From assembly GCA_020636005.1 (NCBI GenBank), contig JACJYR010000004.1, positions 677,729-741,728 on the forward strand: a stretch of DNA of 64,000 bases, written 5' to 3'. This document shows positions 15,001 to 20,000 of this stretch, piece by piece; positions within the stretch are counted from its first letter, which is position 1, and every line of letters starts with the position of its first letter. The position numbers were made by a program, and so were the translations under genes. Source of the stretch: Lewinellaceae bacterium. Lineage in GTDB: Bacteria; Bacteroidota; Bacteroidia; Chitinophagales; Saprospiraceae. Under the pieces are notes generated by a model. It ran no database searches. It had not been told where the DNA came from and worked only from the letters and a program-made list of their open reading frames with translations.

Positions 15001-16592
15001 AACTTATTGGCGATACTGTCCGCCCTGCTGAAATATTTGCGCATCCCTGACTGGTCGCCGAAGCGATCCCGGAAACCCAGGTTCATGTTTTCCCCGTCAA
15101 ATTCTATATCCGAAAGGATGGGCTGCGGGTGAAAAATTTCCACCCCCGCTGCGCCATAGGCAGTGGTTTCCGGGTTGTTCGTCCAGTCCCGCCAATCGGC
15201 CTGGCGTCCCGCAGTATTGGCGCTGCCCAGCACCGACTGACGGGTAAAAATCAGATCCATGGCAAACTCCAGCGTAAAGGTGGAACCGGCAGGATCGAGT
15301 GAATGAACCCAGGCGCTGTCTGAGTTTTCATCTACGGTTCCGAGCCAGAGTTTATTATTTTGCCAAGCCAGCGCAAAAGGACGGTTGCGCCCTGCACCGG
15401 TTGGGTCGGGGCAGGCCCAGGAGTTGATAAAAGTGGTATTGGCAGCAATGCCATCCTCCACGTTCAGGGCATAAATTTTCCGGTCAAAGAGGTTGACGAG
15501 GTATAGCGTGGAGCCGTCGCCCGACATTTCGAGGTCGCCAAAGGAGCGTTTCCCCACCCCGTCGAAACTGGCATTGCCGGTGCCTATGTCCATGATTTCA
15601 GTGCCACCAAGATCATGGACATCCGCCCCGGCAGAATTGGTGGTGCTTAGCACGTCATCCAGGTTAATGGTGGCGATGGGCGTGCCGGTGTTGTCGAACT
15701 GATAAATGGCATCCGGCCCCGCCGGCCCGTAGCCCACGTAGCGCTTGTGGAATGCCCCGACATATAGCCGCTGCTTCGTGGCTTGCCATGCCAGGCCGTA
15801 GGTGGCACCAATGCCGCCATGGGTGGCATATTTCACCCCTTCAAATCCGGCAGTGGGGGTTGTCCCCGTAAAATCGTGGCCATCGGCACTATACGGGAAT
15901 CCGACCAGGGCCGGTTCGGTCGTATTGGGGCCGTTGTAGGCTCCTTCCGTAAAGCAGGTCACAGCCACTGTTGGGTCAGCCACGCCGCAGTATTTATAAG
16001 GTTTAAAAATACCGATGTTATTGTCGCAGGAGCCGGGCGTCGCAAAGCGTACATCCGAATGGGAAGTGCCTCCCTCTGCCCCATCGAAAAACCAGTCAGG
16101 ATAGGAAAACTCGATGCGGTAGGTGTTGCCAACGGTTAGGCCGGAGAACAAAAAGGCCCCGTTGTCGCCCGTAGTTTGGGTGGTGCCCACTTGCCCGTTA
16201 TCATCGTACAATGCCACGGAGATGCCGAAGACGGTGTGTTCATAGGTGTCCTTCGTGCCATCGTTGTTGTAATCGCTGAAAATGATGCCGCCGATCTCGT
16301 CGCTGCTCACGCAGGCCGGATCGCCGGGGCCTGCCACGGGCAAAAAGGGATTTGGAAAATTGGATAACGCAGACACATTAATAGTATCTACGTCATCTCC
16401 ATTTTCACAAATACTTAAAGCCTTTTGCCAATTCTCAGCAAGGGAAGTTTGAAAGTGGAGGTAGGTCTTACCATAAAAATTATCAAGCCCAATAGAAGTT
16501 GTGGTCGTATTGGCAAGGGAAGATTGCGACACCAATATCAGTATCGTCAAGCTGTTCAGGCACAGCCGGGCATAGCGCAATGGGTTGCTCAT
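1..16592 (-). CDS. Giant secreted multi-repeat surface protein (SdrD_B / DUF11 / HYR / SprB), C-terminus beyond the window
   Basis: One open frame runs from an ATG at 16592 to the left edge without a stop, giving at least 5530 residues; the frame was checked at both ends. The N-terminus (MSNPLRYARLCLNSLTILIL, then a small-residue stretch) is a signal peptide. Domains in order, approximate residues: SdrD_B-like 98-170; a propeller-like region 250-420; SdrD_B 695-778; sixteen ICAGESF/GCDS repeats 927-1878; DUF11 1886-1985; seven SdrD_B modules 2061-3040, five of them with NNND loops; DUF11 3088-3195; SdrD_B 3358-3441; an Ig/PKD-like unit 3455-3535; 23 HYR-type modules 3550-5416; two SprB-type repeats 5418 to the edge. 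Such architectures belong to exported adhesins of Bacteroidota, often gliding-associated T9SS substrates. No enzyme domain is visible. The missing end should show which sorting signal it carries. There is no strong Shine-Dalgarno site (GCAAAG precedes the ATG). Confidence 0.93.
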   Translation of the reverse strand, partial: MSNPLRYARLCLNSLTILILVSQSSLANTTTTSIGLDNFYGKTYLHFQTSLAENWQKALSICENGDDVDTINVSALSNFPNPFLPVAGPGDPACVSSDEIGGIIFSDYNNDGTKDTYEHTVFGISVALYDDNGQVGTTQTTGDNGAFLFSGLTVGNTYRIEFSYPDWFFDGAEGGTSHSDVRFATPGSCDNNIGIFKPYKYCGVADPTVAVTCFTEGAYNGPNTTEPALVGFPYSADGHDFTGTTPTAGFEGVKYATHGGIGATYGLAWQATKQRLYVGAFHKRYVGYGPAGPDAIYQFDNTGTPIATINLDDVLSTTNSAGADVHDLGGTEIMDIGTGNASFDGVGKRSFGDLEMSGDGSTLYLVNLFDRKIYALNVEDGIAANTTFINSWACPDPTGAGRNRPFALAWQNNKLWLGTVDENSDSAWVHSLDPAGSTFTLEFAMDLIFTRQSVLGSANTAGRQADWRDWTNNPETTAYGAAGVEIFHPQPILSDIEFDGENMNLGFRDRFGDQSGMRKYFSRADSIANKFTFGTTAGDIVRVCKVNGNFVLESGGTGSCSQTNGLANSGPNGREYFYWDIYSTGSTWNTGSNTGAFHWETAQGALLQIGGEQSVLSTVMDPFNDFSGGVAKFVNATGGREGLGTSSPVGSLTGGYTIFESGDYSGGYPPNNGYFAKANGLGDIEAFCQSPPMEVGNYIWNDSDSDGIQDPGETGIDGVEVKLLKNGSVIATTTSAGGGKYGFSSATTGSTSGYVYNVSQLLPEMDYEIQIQGFANQPALAGLGVTTANNGGTDPASDIRDSDASAQNGNIVIAFTSGKAGENVHHYDIGFQFSLPPFIGLDKNICTGNSVTIVAYQDNLFPIDSIPGDWYVGTQTGSTATPNTASGDSLLTITFTNATNADVVDTVIFTNLSGLDDTLLVTVKPNIFTNINGSFCSGESYDFGGEQLFSAGLYYDTLMAENGCDSIVALNLVQRFTYFSASSAVICQGESYGFQGHSYSAAGVYRDTFPTFYGCDSIYQLTLSVLPVASTSLSANFCEGDAYNFNGEMLAAAGIYYDTLMAANGCDSIVELALTEIPASHTTLNVDICAGEVYFFDGSNLSGDGTFYDTLTAASGCDSTVTLHLASLPNAYKNISATICQDESYPFNNQQLTATGTYLDTLLAANGCDSFITLQLTVLPVPEATLNENICAGESYFFDGQNLTLAGTYITNFMAANGCDSVVTLHLTVDPVPNPSLDDINICGGGTTTLNPGAGFNSYSWSTLEGTPTITVGEGTYTVTVSNVQGCTASATSVVTDLGQYEITLNESICAGESFPFDGNNLTAAGTYMVTYTASNSCDSTVILHLAVLPHTATTLNESICAGESFAFDGNNLASAGTYLDTLVAANGCDSVVTLNLTVLPNAAATLNETICAGESFSFKGNNLTVAGTYLDTLVAANGCDSMVTLNLTVLPNAGTALNENICNGESFLFDGNDLTAGGTYMATYPAANGCDSVVTLNLSVLPTSNVTLNENICAGETYLFDGQNLATAGTYMANFTAANGCDSIVTLHLTVDPLPNPVLNDVSICGGGTTTLDPGSGFASYLWSTFVSTQTITIGEGAYTVTVTNAQGCTASATSVVTDLGQYQITLNENICAGESFTFDGNDLTVAGTYMATYLASNSCDSTVTLHLAVLPHSASVLNESICAGDAFPFDGNNLTAAGTYVDTLTAANGCDSVITLNLAVLPNAGTTLNESICNGDSYPVGGQSFNTAGTHVVTLTASNGCDSVVTLNLTLLPSPSTSFDVEICNDETYTFDGQTLSATGAYMAQYTAANGCDSTVTLNLTVKPEISTTLDTEICDGDSLFFNGQYVSSAGTYLDTLTSYQGCDSFITLNLSINFICNPIFDLALRKTLATGQNDSVQVGQTITYTITVFNQGNVPAYNILVLDYLPSGLTFNAGQNPGWVNFGAGPSWLNNSSPLLPGTSISKDIKLVVNNMAALGQLNNYAEITTADDDPNGNNTLTDIDSNPNAFPFDDPGGDPGTPADDVITGNGTGAPNSNDPLTDEDDHDGAGITVYAPLVAVGNLVFHDKDNDGIFNNNDEGIENVQVVLYNLGTDGLYNTNDDQPLDTLLTNSNGEYLFTGLAEGVYYVKLSGVGIPGGYISSTGDGPQDLDGTGPYEPASGTDNNINNNDDGTQMGAMILSDTIRLTFVGEPEGNVNRTVDFGLFHPQTLRLGNQVFADYDNDGVFNNSDLGIEDVEVILYDAGPDGTKGTNDDVALDSLVTNGFGEYLFTQLAEGLYYVKLSGEGIPANFVSSTGGGIYDNDGAGTYEPYLGTDNNDDGQDDGTQMGVMIMSDTIRLTYGGEPGGDDNFTVDFGLYEPQIPPTLSLGNLVFHDADNDGIYNNNDEGLEDVEVILYNAGLDGLKGTGDDLALDSMVTNGFGEYLFTGLSEGLYYVKLSGEGIPANYVSSTGDGIYDNDGAGAYEPSIGTDNDVDNEDDGSQMGAMIMSDTIRLTIFGEPNNSNENYTVDFGLYEPQPAPILSLGNLVFQDYDNDGVYNNNDGGIEDVEVELYNVGPDGQKGTGDDQLISSQLTNGFGEYLFTGLIEGLYYVKLTGEGIPANYVSSTGGGIYDNDGGGAYEPVFGSDNNVDNEDDGSQMGAMIMSDTIRLTIGGEPGGNQNLTVDFGLYEPQIVPTLSLGNLVFVDADNDGIYNNNDIGIEGVEVVVYDAGQDGLKGTGDDAALDSMLTNGFGNYLFTGLSEGLYYVKLNGTGIPPNHISATGDGIYDNDGDGAYEPYVGTNNNEDGTDDGTQMGGMIMSDTIRLTLGGEPGGNVNLTVDFGLYEPHSPFASLGNYVWYDVNHNGQQDSGETGVDGVILQLFNLGTDGVKSGDDNLVALDTTDASGFYLFENLNPGSYYVMLDPATLPAYYNPTIQNVGDDTTDSDADEMGMTQVVVLSPEENDLTVDIGIEPEPASLGDYVWDDTDHDGQQDGGEPGVGDVVVKLFDLGPDGQKGGGDDNLVALDTTDASGFYLFENLDPGSYYVMFDLGSLPTGYYPSLQDATGDDTNDSDANLMGMTGVVVLDAGEMDDDTDFGVYQPLFDLALYKALSPGQPDTVDINDDVRYTIKVVNEGNTAAAQIAILDHIPAGMLLSPNDVHWTSVNNSTASYLYAGPLLPGDTFSIEIILLVQYGASGATMTNVAEVESAEDEGGNVVTDTDSTPDNGDDGEDDQDDQPIELVPHDPTGWVYCDKTGEIINGGTISVTGPNGIPNSQVNIIHDGSNGYYEFYTDGTPGIYTLTYTHPNGYPMSTTCLPQPDTLDPTGLADPLVLGVDTLGGAIADTACTNNPYYLNFDLAPGDPIILHNNLPVQCIFIGSIVCEDVDLNDNYDGTEPGMANVTVNLYDCADTLNPIRTTVTDALGHYQFTGLLPGDYRVQFVSPNNYRYIQNGNVSPNGFAPCVTLAFGDCDTTTSICMIACPLVDAGAGAMICLGDTAQLQATVNYGSGNFSWTPTTGLNNANIANPLANPNATTTYLVSYDDGFGCGAATDSTTVFVSTTDPIITYTPFSDTTIYCTDAVPFDAPQFMDACDTMLIVTLDSIVNLPGCNGSIERTWTATNGGGNSVSFTQTVNFLDTVPPVMFAIHPIFGVLAHGDTLYANCNQIASFDSTGFSAYDECCPTTTITFAETVTPGVCDVDGYIQLMFCGWTATDCCGNTDSLFFTVVVSDNSAPVLAGVPNDTTTTCGNVPAAPAVTATDNCDTAVPVVFGETILPSVGGCDSLVIRTWTATDSCGNIVSDSQTINVFDTVPPTMTANHAFFGNINHGDTLYADCSQIPSLDSIGFSAFDNCCATTVTFDETKIRGNCAVDGYVELRYCGWTATDCCGNTDSLFFTVIIDDNTPPVITGVPADITTTCNNIPPVPGVSATDACFPTVNLSFNQNTIQAFSGCDSLIVRTWMATDSCGNIATASQNIRVLDTIPPTLSVSHPFFGNVSDGDTLYADCSQVGILNNFNLSTSDNCCGVTSNYFENAVQGNCPTDGYLERRTIGWTASDCCGNTDSLFFTVFVSDTQQPLLSGVPGSGTVDCSAIPLPATVTATDDCDGQPMLSFNETSSFDTSTGGCYILTRTWTAVDHCGNTAVGTQQLTVIDNVAPILASAPADTSVACIADIPPAAVLSVSDNCDATIPVNMVETSTGNPAGCNFVLTRTWTATDDCGNSDVEVQVITVNDTVPPVLSPAPPSTTVSCSLPVPAPATLTATDNCDANVQITVSDSYIGDPSTGCYLITRTWTAVDDCGNFDTDSQQIMVVDFTPPVLQNVPANTTATCENLPIPNVTATDNCDPDVPVTMTETYTTLPNGCITQILRTFTATDDCNNTAFATQTIFIINGAAPVITLNNPLLAGLGDGDTLFMECNGLVSLSANMASATSDCCPNTTIQFFESVMAAGSCATDGYMQVMRCGWVASDCCGNVDSLFLTVVVSDFTPPVFYGIPADLTVMCGQLVPPPANVVAVDNCDNHVDIVYNQTTATIPAGSQITRTWVGTDNCGNFTTRTQIITVLNDNPPVMANLPADLTLTYPAAVPPPANVTVTDDCDANPQMAFSETTNGNGCCFTMTRQWTATDYYGNSVNHTQVITMLDNQPPVLSGIPANQTYDCSVLNVPLPNVTATDNCATNPTLTMTSTTTQLSCGYQITRTWTATDQCNNSSTGSTTMTFLDTTKPVLVGVPADITLSCNQPIPAPANVTATDNCDNSPGVAFNQSQSGTGCIYTITRTWTALDDCGNSASASQTITVNNDLVLPQLIGLPSDITVDCGNVPPVATVTATDNCDLNVDLSFVETISNNCPFKITRTWVATDDCGNSISGSQVITLIDNLAPSISNVPGNMTVQCDEVPPVPSNVTVADNCDGNPSLTFAESSVGTLCHYTLTRTWTAQDNCGNVLVATQLITVIDTEAPIVTNVPPNDTLECIDDIPITPFITATDNCDDNVTVVLQEDYDVNDCLYTLTRTWTATDNCGNSTTAQQVIVYDDTTPPVFDFLPADTTFKCDSIITPPFVTATDNCDTFVEVFFQESVIGSGCTYEIQRTWTAMDDCLNETVYTQTITVVDDEAPVFEEPADITVGCGEVPAAVMPLVTENCDTALIFDFVETTVPLACGREIHRTWTATDHCNNVATVNQVITVTDTIVPQIVFTHPLLVGMSSGDTVDMQCEFAINFTVADAAATDNCGIASFVKQTGSTHLGNCMSDGYIFLVNDIWRATDSCGNQTVVNIYRRLIDTIPPVFLTVPADVTVACGDPVPAFGTPTADDACLNVTLVSHTDSLPLADGYDLVRTWTAIDGCGNSAVASQTIAVNLNGVPSLVGVPADTIIYVASGGQVPAVPSVTGVEGCTGNALAVSFNQSATPSANGCDTTLVRTWSATDNFGKTVADTQSILLVKKILVDIATTPETCAGSDGTAALAPDTLDFAWNDGGTGAVRNDLGNGIYTVLVTDGGCTDTIQVNVDLDCVCDSAQIEIVALAASCLGNDGTAFLTPDTLNYAWSDGGTGNFRSDL
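345..5945 (-). repeat. Array of about 23 HYR-type Ig-like modules
   Basis: Each unit of about 80 residues has the HYR signature: VPAD.T..C, VTATDNCD, RTWTATD.CGN and TQTITV.DT.PP. Five units are a variant type with a GDTLYADCSQ strand and WTATDCCGNTDSLFFTV. At the N-terminal side of the array, units 2, 4 and 6, the variant alternates with the standard type. Unit 23 is degenerate (IIYV replaces the cysteine strand). HYR modules are extracellular beta-sandwich adhesion modules; here they would form a long stalk. Confidence 0.85.
8110..10410 (-). repeat. Five near-identical SdrD_B modules in tandem
   Basis: Units of about 150 residues each begin NLVF.D.DNDG..NNND and contain GEYLFTGL.EGLYYVKLSG, a TGDGIYDNDG loop and SDTIRLT, closing with TVDFGLYEPQ. 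SdrD_B domains are calcium-stiffened beta-sandwich stalk modules in other surface proteins. Two shorter SdrD_B modules (NYVWYD and DYVWDD types) follow directly. The close similarity between units suggests recent tandem expansion. Confidence 0.85.
10960..13815 (-). repeat. Array of sixteen ICAGESF / GCDS repeats inside the giant protein
   Basis: About 55-residue units follow the pattern IC.GES..F.G..L, AGTY, then NGCDS.VTL.L.V.P. Sixteen units can be counted. After units 6 and 11 a longer spacer containing ICGGGTTTL and ending VTDLGQY interrupts the array, so there is a second, higher-order period. The paired cysteines (IC and GC) suggest one disulfide per unit. This is an internal part of the CDS <1-16592, not a separate gene. 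Confidence 0.85.
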
Positions 16593-17088
16593 CTTTGCGG
16601 GAATTTGGTTAAATTATTTCCGGTTGCGACAGGCCAGGGCAGGGCGAAACCTTTGCAGGTTTGCTGCCCGGACTGCCTTTTTTCATTTTATGCAATAAGG
16701 GAGACTGCCGCCGATAGTGGGTGCAGCTAGGATGAGTGGATGTTGTAGCTATGCAATTGCGGGGGGATTGCTTTGGCTTGGAGCAGTGGTTGCCAACTAT
16801 GTTTGTGAATAAACCGATTCAGGGGAATGGCTCAGGAATCGAAAAAATAGAATACCCATTCCATTTTTGAAAACCCTTCAATGACCGGGGTTTCCAACAT
16901 CAGAATGGTGAACTTACTTTTTCAGCTTTGATAAAGCCAAGGGGGGAAGGTTTTTCACAAAAGCCAACAATCATACCAATGTACTTTCTATGTTGGCGCC
17001 AGCGCCAAAACGAAGCGGGCCACAGGAGCATCACCCCTGTGGCCCGGCGGCCTGAAAATCATATCCAAATCCAATGCCCCCGTTGGGT
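16593..17088. other. Intergenic region between two giant minus-strand genes
   Basis: No supportable gene. Near the right side it holds a strong hairpin (17017-17045). At 16869-16895 there is a weaker AAACCC/GGGTTT hairpin followed by GAATGGTGAACTTA. That stretch resembles sequence just downstream of the 5558-residue gene (41196-41250), so the 3' flanks of the two genes look related. A small palindrome, TTGGCGCCAGCGCCAA, lies at 16993-17008. The left part is the untranslated region of the gene starting at 16592; no promoter could be assigned. Confidence 0.6.
17017..17045 (-). terminator. Probable transcription terminator hairpin of the 1551-residue gene
   Basis: A perfect 10-bp stem, GGGCCACAGG paired with CCTGTGGCCC, has a 9-base loop and lies about 45 bases past the stop codon at 17089. 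The T-run after the stem on the minus strand is weak (GCTTCGTTTTGG), so termination strength is uncertain. Confidence 0.6.
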
Positions 17089-20000
17089 TTAGGGCAAATA
17101 CTCCAACACGATATAATTTGCCAGGAAACTGCCATTTCCCGGATGCGACAGAACCGTTTGGTAGAGCTGCATTGCCCTTTCATTGCCGGGGCCTTGATAA
17201 ATGCTCTTGCCATCCAGGTTCAAATCCGTCAGGTCGTAGCCGTTGCTGATATAGTTGGCGAGGATGGAGGAATTTTCAGGGTCGGCCAACACCCTGGAAA
17301 AAAGGTAGAAAATGTCGTTGTTCGGGCCTTGGTAAATGACTTTCCGGTCGCCGTTCAGGTCGCCGGCCCACTGCATCCGTACCCCATTGGTGGTTTTCCC
17401 CGTGCCGGCAAAACCCCTGGCCGGGAGGGATGGGTTGGTAAAATCAATCGTCGGTGGCGCTGCGGAAGACAACACCCAGCGGCTGTCCGTCATAATGCCG
17501 AGGTGGTTCCGGTGCCGGATGGCCACGTAGTATTCCCCTTCCGGCAGGTTGGAAAAGTAAAGGACGTTGCCGCCATCCGTATCCACCACATCGCCGTCCC
17601 TTTGCAGCAGCGCCGAGCGGGTAGCCAACACATTCCAGGAAAACGCTGCATCCCGGATTTCTACGAACACCCAATCCACAATGGCATTGGGGCCAGTCAC
17701 TTGCAGCAAAGCAGGATTGATCACCTCTCCCCCACCCTTGCCTTTGTGGGCGAAATTCGGCAAGGCGGTGAAAGGCTCCTGGGCGGGTATAAGCCCTTTC
17801 GCCCGCAGATCGTCCCGCATCAGGTTACTGCCACCGTTGCCGACGAAGGCCCCGTGCAGCATGGTTTTAAGCTGCAGGGCCGCCACGATGCAGGTGTCAA
17901 AACGGGAAACGAGCTTCACGTTGCCGCAGTCGTCAATGGCTGTCCAGTTGCGGCTGGTTACCAGGCCTTGTGCCAGTAGTGATTCGGATTCGCTGTAATT
18001 GAAAGCCAGTTGATCGTCGCAGTTGTCCTGCGCAAAGAGGTTGGTGCCGGGCACCAGGCTGCTGCCCTTCCCATCGCAGTAGAAACCGAGGTCTTTGGGC
18101 ACGCTGCCTTCCAGTACCAGGTAGCCCACCTGCTCGGTGCCATGGGCACCATCCTGGTAGGCCCATTCCTGCAGCCGCACCTGGAAACTGTTGGCGGTCA
18201 CATTGCGCACCCGGACGGTGACAGGATCCGTATCGTTGTTGGAGACACCGCCCATGACGACCACCGGATGGGTGTAGTTATGGTTGAGGTTGATGGTGGC
18301 CCAGGTATTGGTGAGGCTCAGCGTACCCGACTCGCCGATGAAGTCACCGTTTTCGTCTTTCAGGTCGGCAGCGGCTGACATGGCCAGGTAACCCAGTGTT
18401 TCGGCAGTGTGGGCCGTTTCCGAATCTTTGGAGCTTTCCTCGTCGAGGAACAGATCCAGGCCGCTGCCGGCGAGGTTGGAAAACCTGGGCGTGATGGCAT
18501 CCCCTTCGGCATTGGTCTGTGCAGTGGCAACAAAGGTTGGCGCTATACCCAAATCGAGGCTGAACCCGACTGATTTCAACACCTCGTCCACACTGGCAAC
18601 CTTGTTGACATCCAGGCTAAAATCACCTGCAAAGCTACCCGGTTCAATGGCCAGCCAGGCCACATCTTCCGTGCTGTGCAAGCCGTTCGAGGCGTCCTCC
18701 TCTTTTAGTTTCAACTCAAAACCCTGGACGCTAACATTCCGCTGACGGACTACCACCGGTGCTTGTTCCGTAAAAGAAGTGACCTGTGAAAAGACGACCG
18801 GCACCGAACCAAAGTTTATAGGAAAGGAAACGTACTTCCAACTGTCAGTTGACCGCCGGGCAACCCCTGCCACCATGCGTTTGCCATTGGGCAGGGTATA
18901 GACCCGCAATAACTGGGGTGCCGACAAATCCTGCACAGTGATCACCTGATCCCCGGTGCTGCTGTTGCCGCAAAGATCCGTTGCCACCCAGGTACGGATA
19001 ATCTGGTAGGATTCGCAGGCCCCTACCCCGTACTGATCGGTTGTTTCTCCATAATTAATATAAATGCCGGGGCAGGAATCATAGCCGAAAACGATCGGGG
19101 GGGATGGTACCGCATCGTCGCAGCCTATCGTCAGGTCAGCGGGCACATTTTGCAATATCGGTGGTGTGTTGTCTCCGAGTATCATGGTCACTGCTGCCTG
19201 ATCGCAACAACCGGTGGTTTGGTTGCAAACCTGATAGACAAACACATCGGTCGTGCAGGCCAGGCCAATGGGCGTGTAAACGAATTTCCCCGTTTGATCA
19301 ATACTGGCCGTCCCCGATGCTGGTTGTGTAAATATGCTGAAAACGGGGTTTTGCAGGTTGCCATCATTGTAGGTGACCCGTTCGGTGAAAGGCAGCCCCG
19401 GACAGGTGGTATATTGGTCGTCGGCAAGTTGCGGGGCGCTGACGGCGGAACAATCCGGATCAGCACAATCCACCAGCCCGTCGCCGTCGTCGTCCACGCC
19501 GTTCGTGCAGTTTTCAGCACAAGGTTCCACGGTAATCCTGATGGTATCCACCCCTGTACATCCTGCCGTATTGCTGATGCTCACGATGTAGTCCGTTGAA
19601 GTTGCCGGACTGACGGTTTTGACAGGCCCGCTCCCCAGGCCATTGTTCCAGGTATAGGTATAGTTTCCTGTGCTGCCATTCACGCTGGCCGTCAGCGAAA
19701 TGCTGGAACCGGTGCAAATGGATGCGTCCATACCCGCTTCTGCATCTGGTGCGCAGTCCGGATCTGCGCAGTCAACGAGGCCGTCGCCATCATCATCCTT
19801 GTTATTGGTGCAATTTTCAACACAGGATGTTACCGTAACCGTAACCTGGGCCGTGCTTACGCAACCGTTGGAACCGGTGACCGTGACGATGTAGGTTTTC
19901 GTGGAGTTCGGCGTCACAACCTTGGTTGCCCCGTCTCCCAGGGCGTTGTTCCAGGCAAAGGCAAAAGGCCCAACCCCACCGGTGGCCGTGGCTGTCAGGG

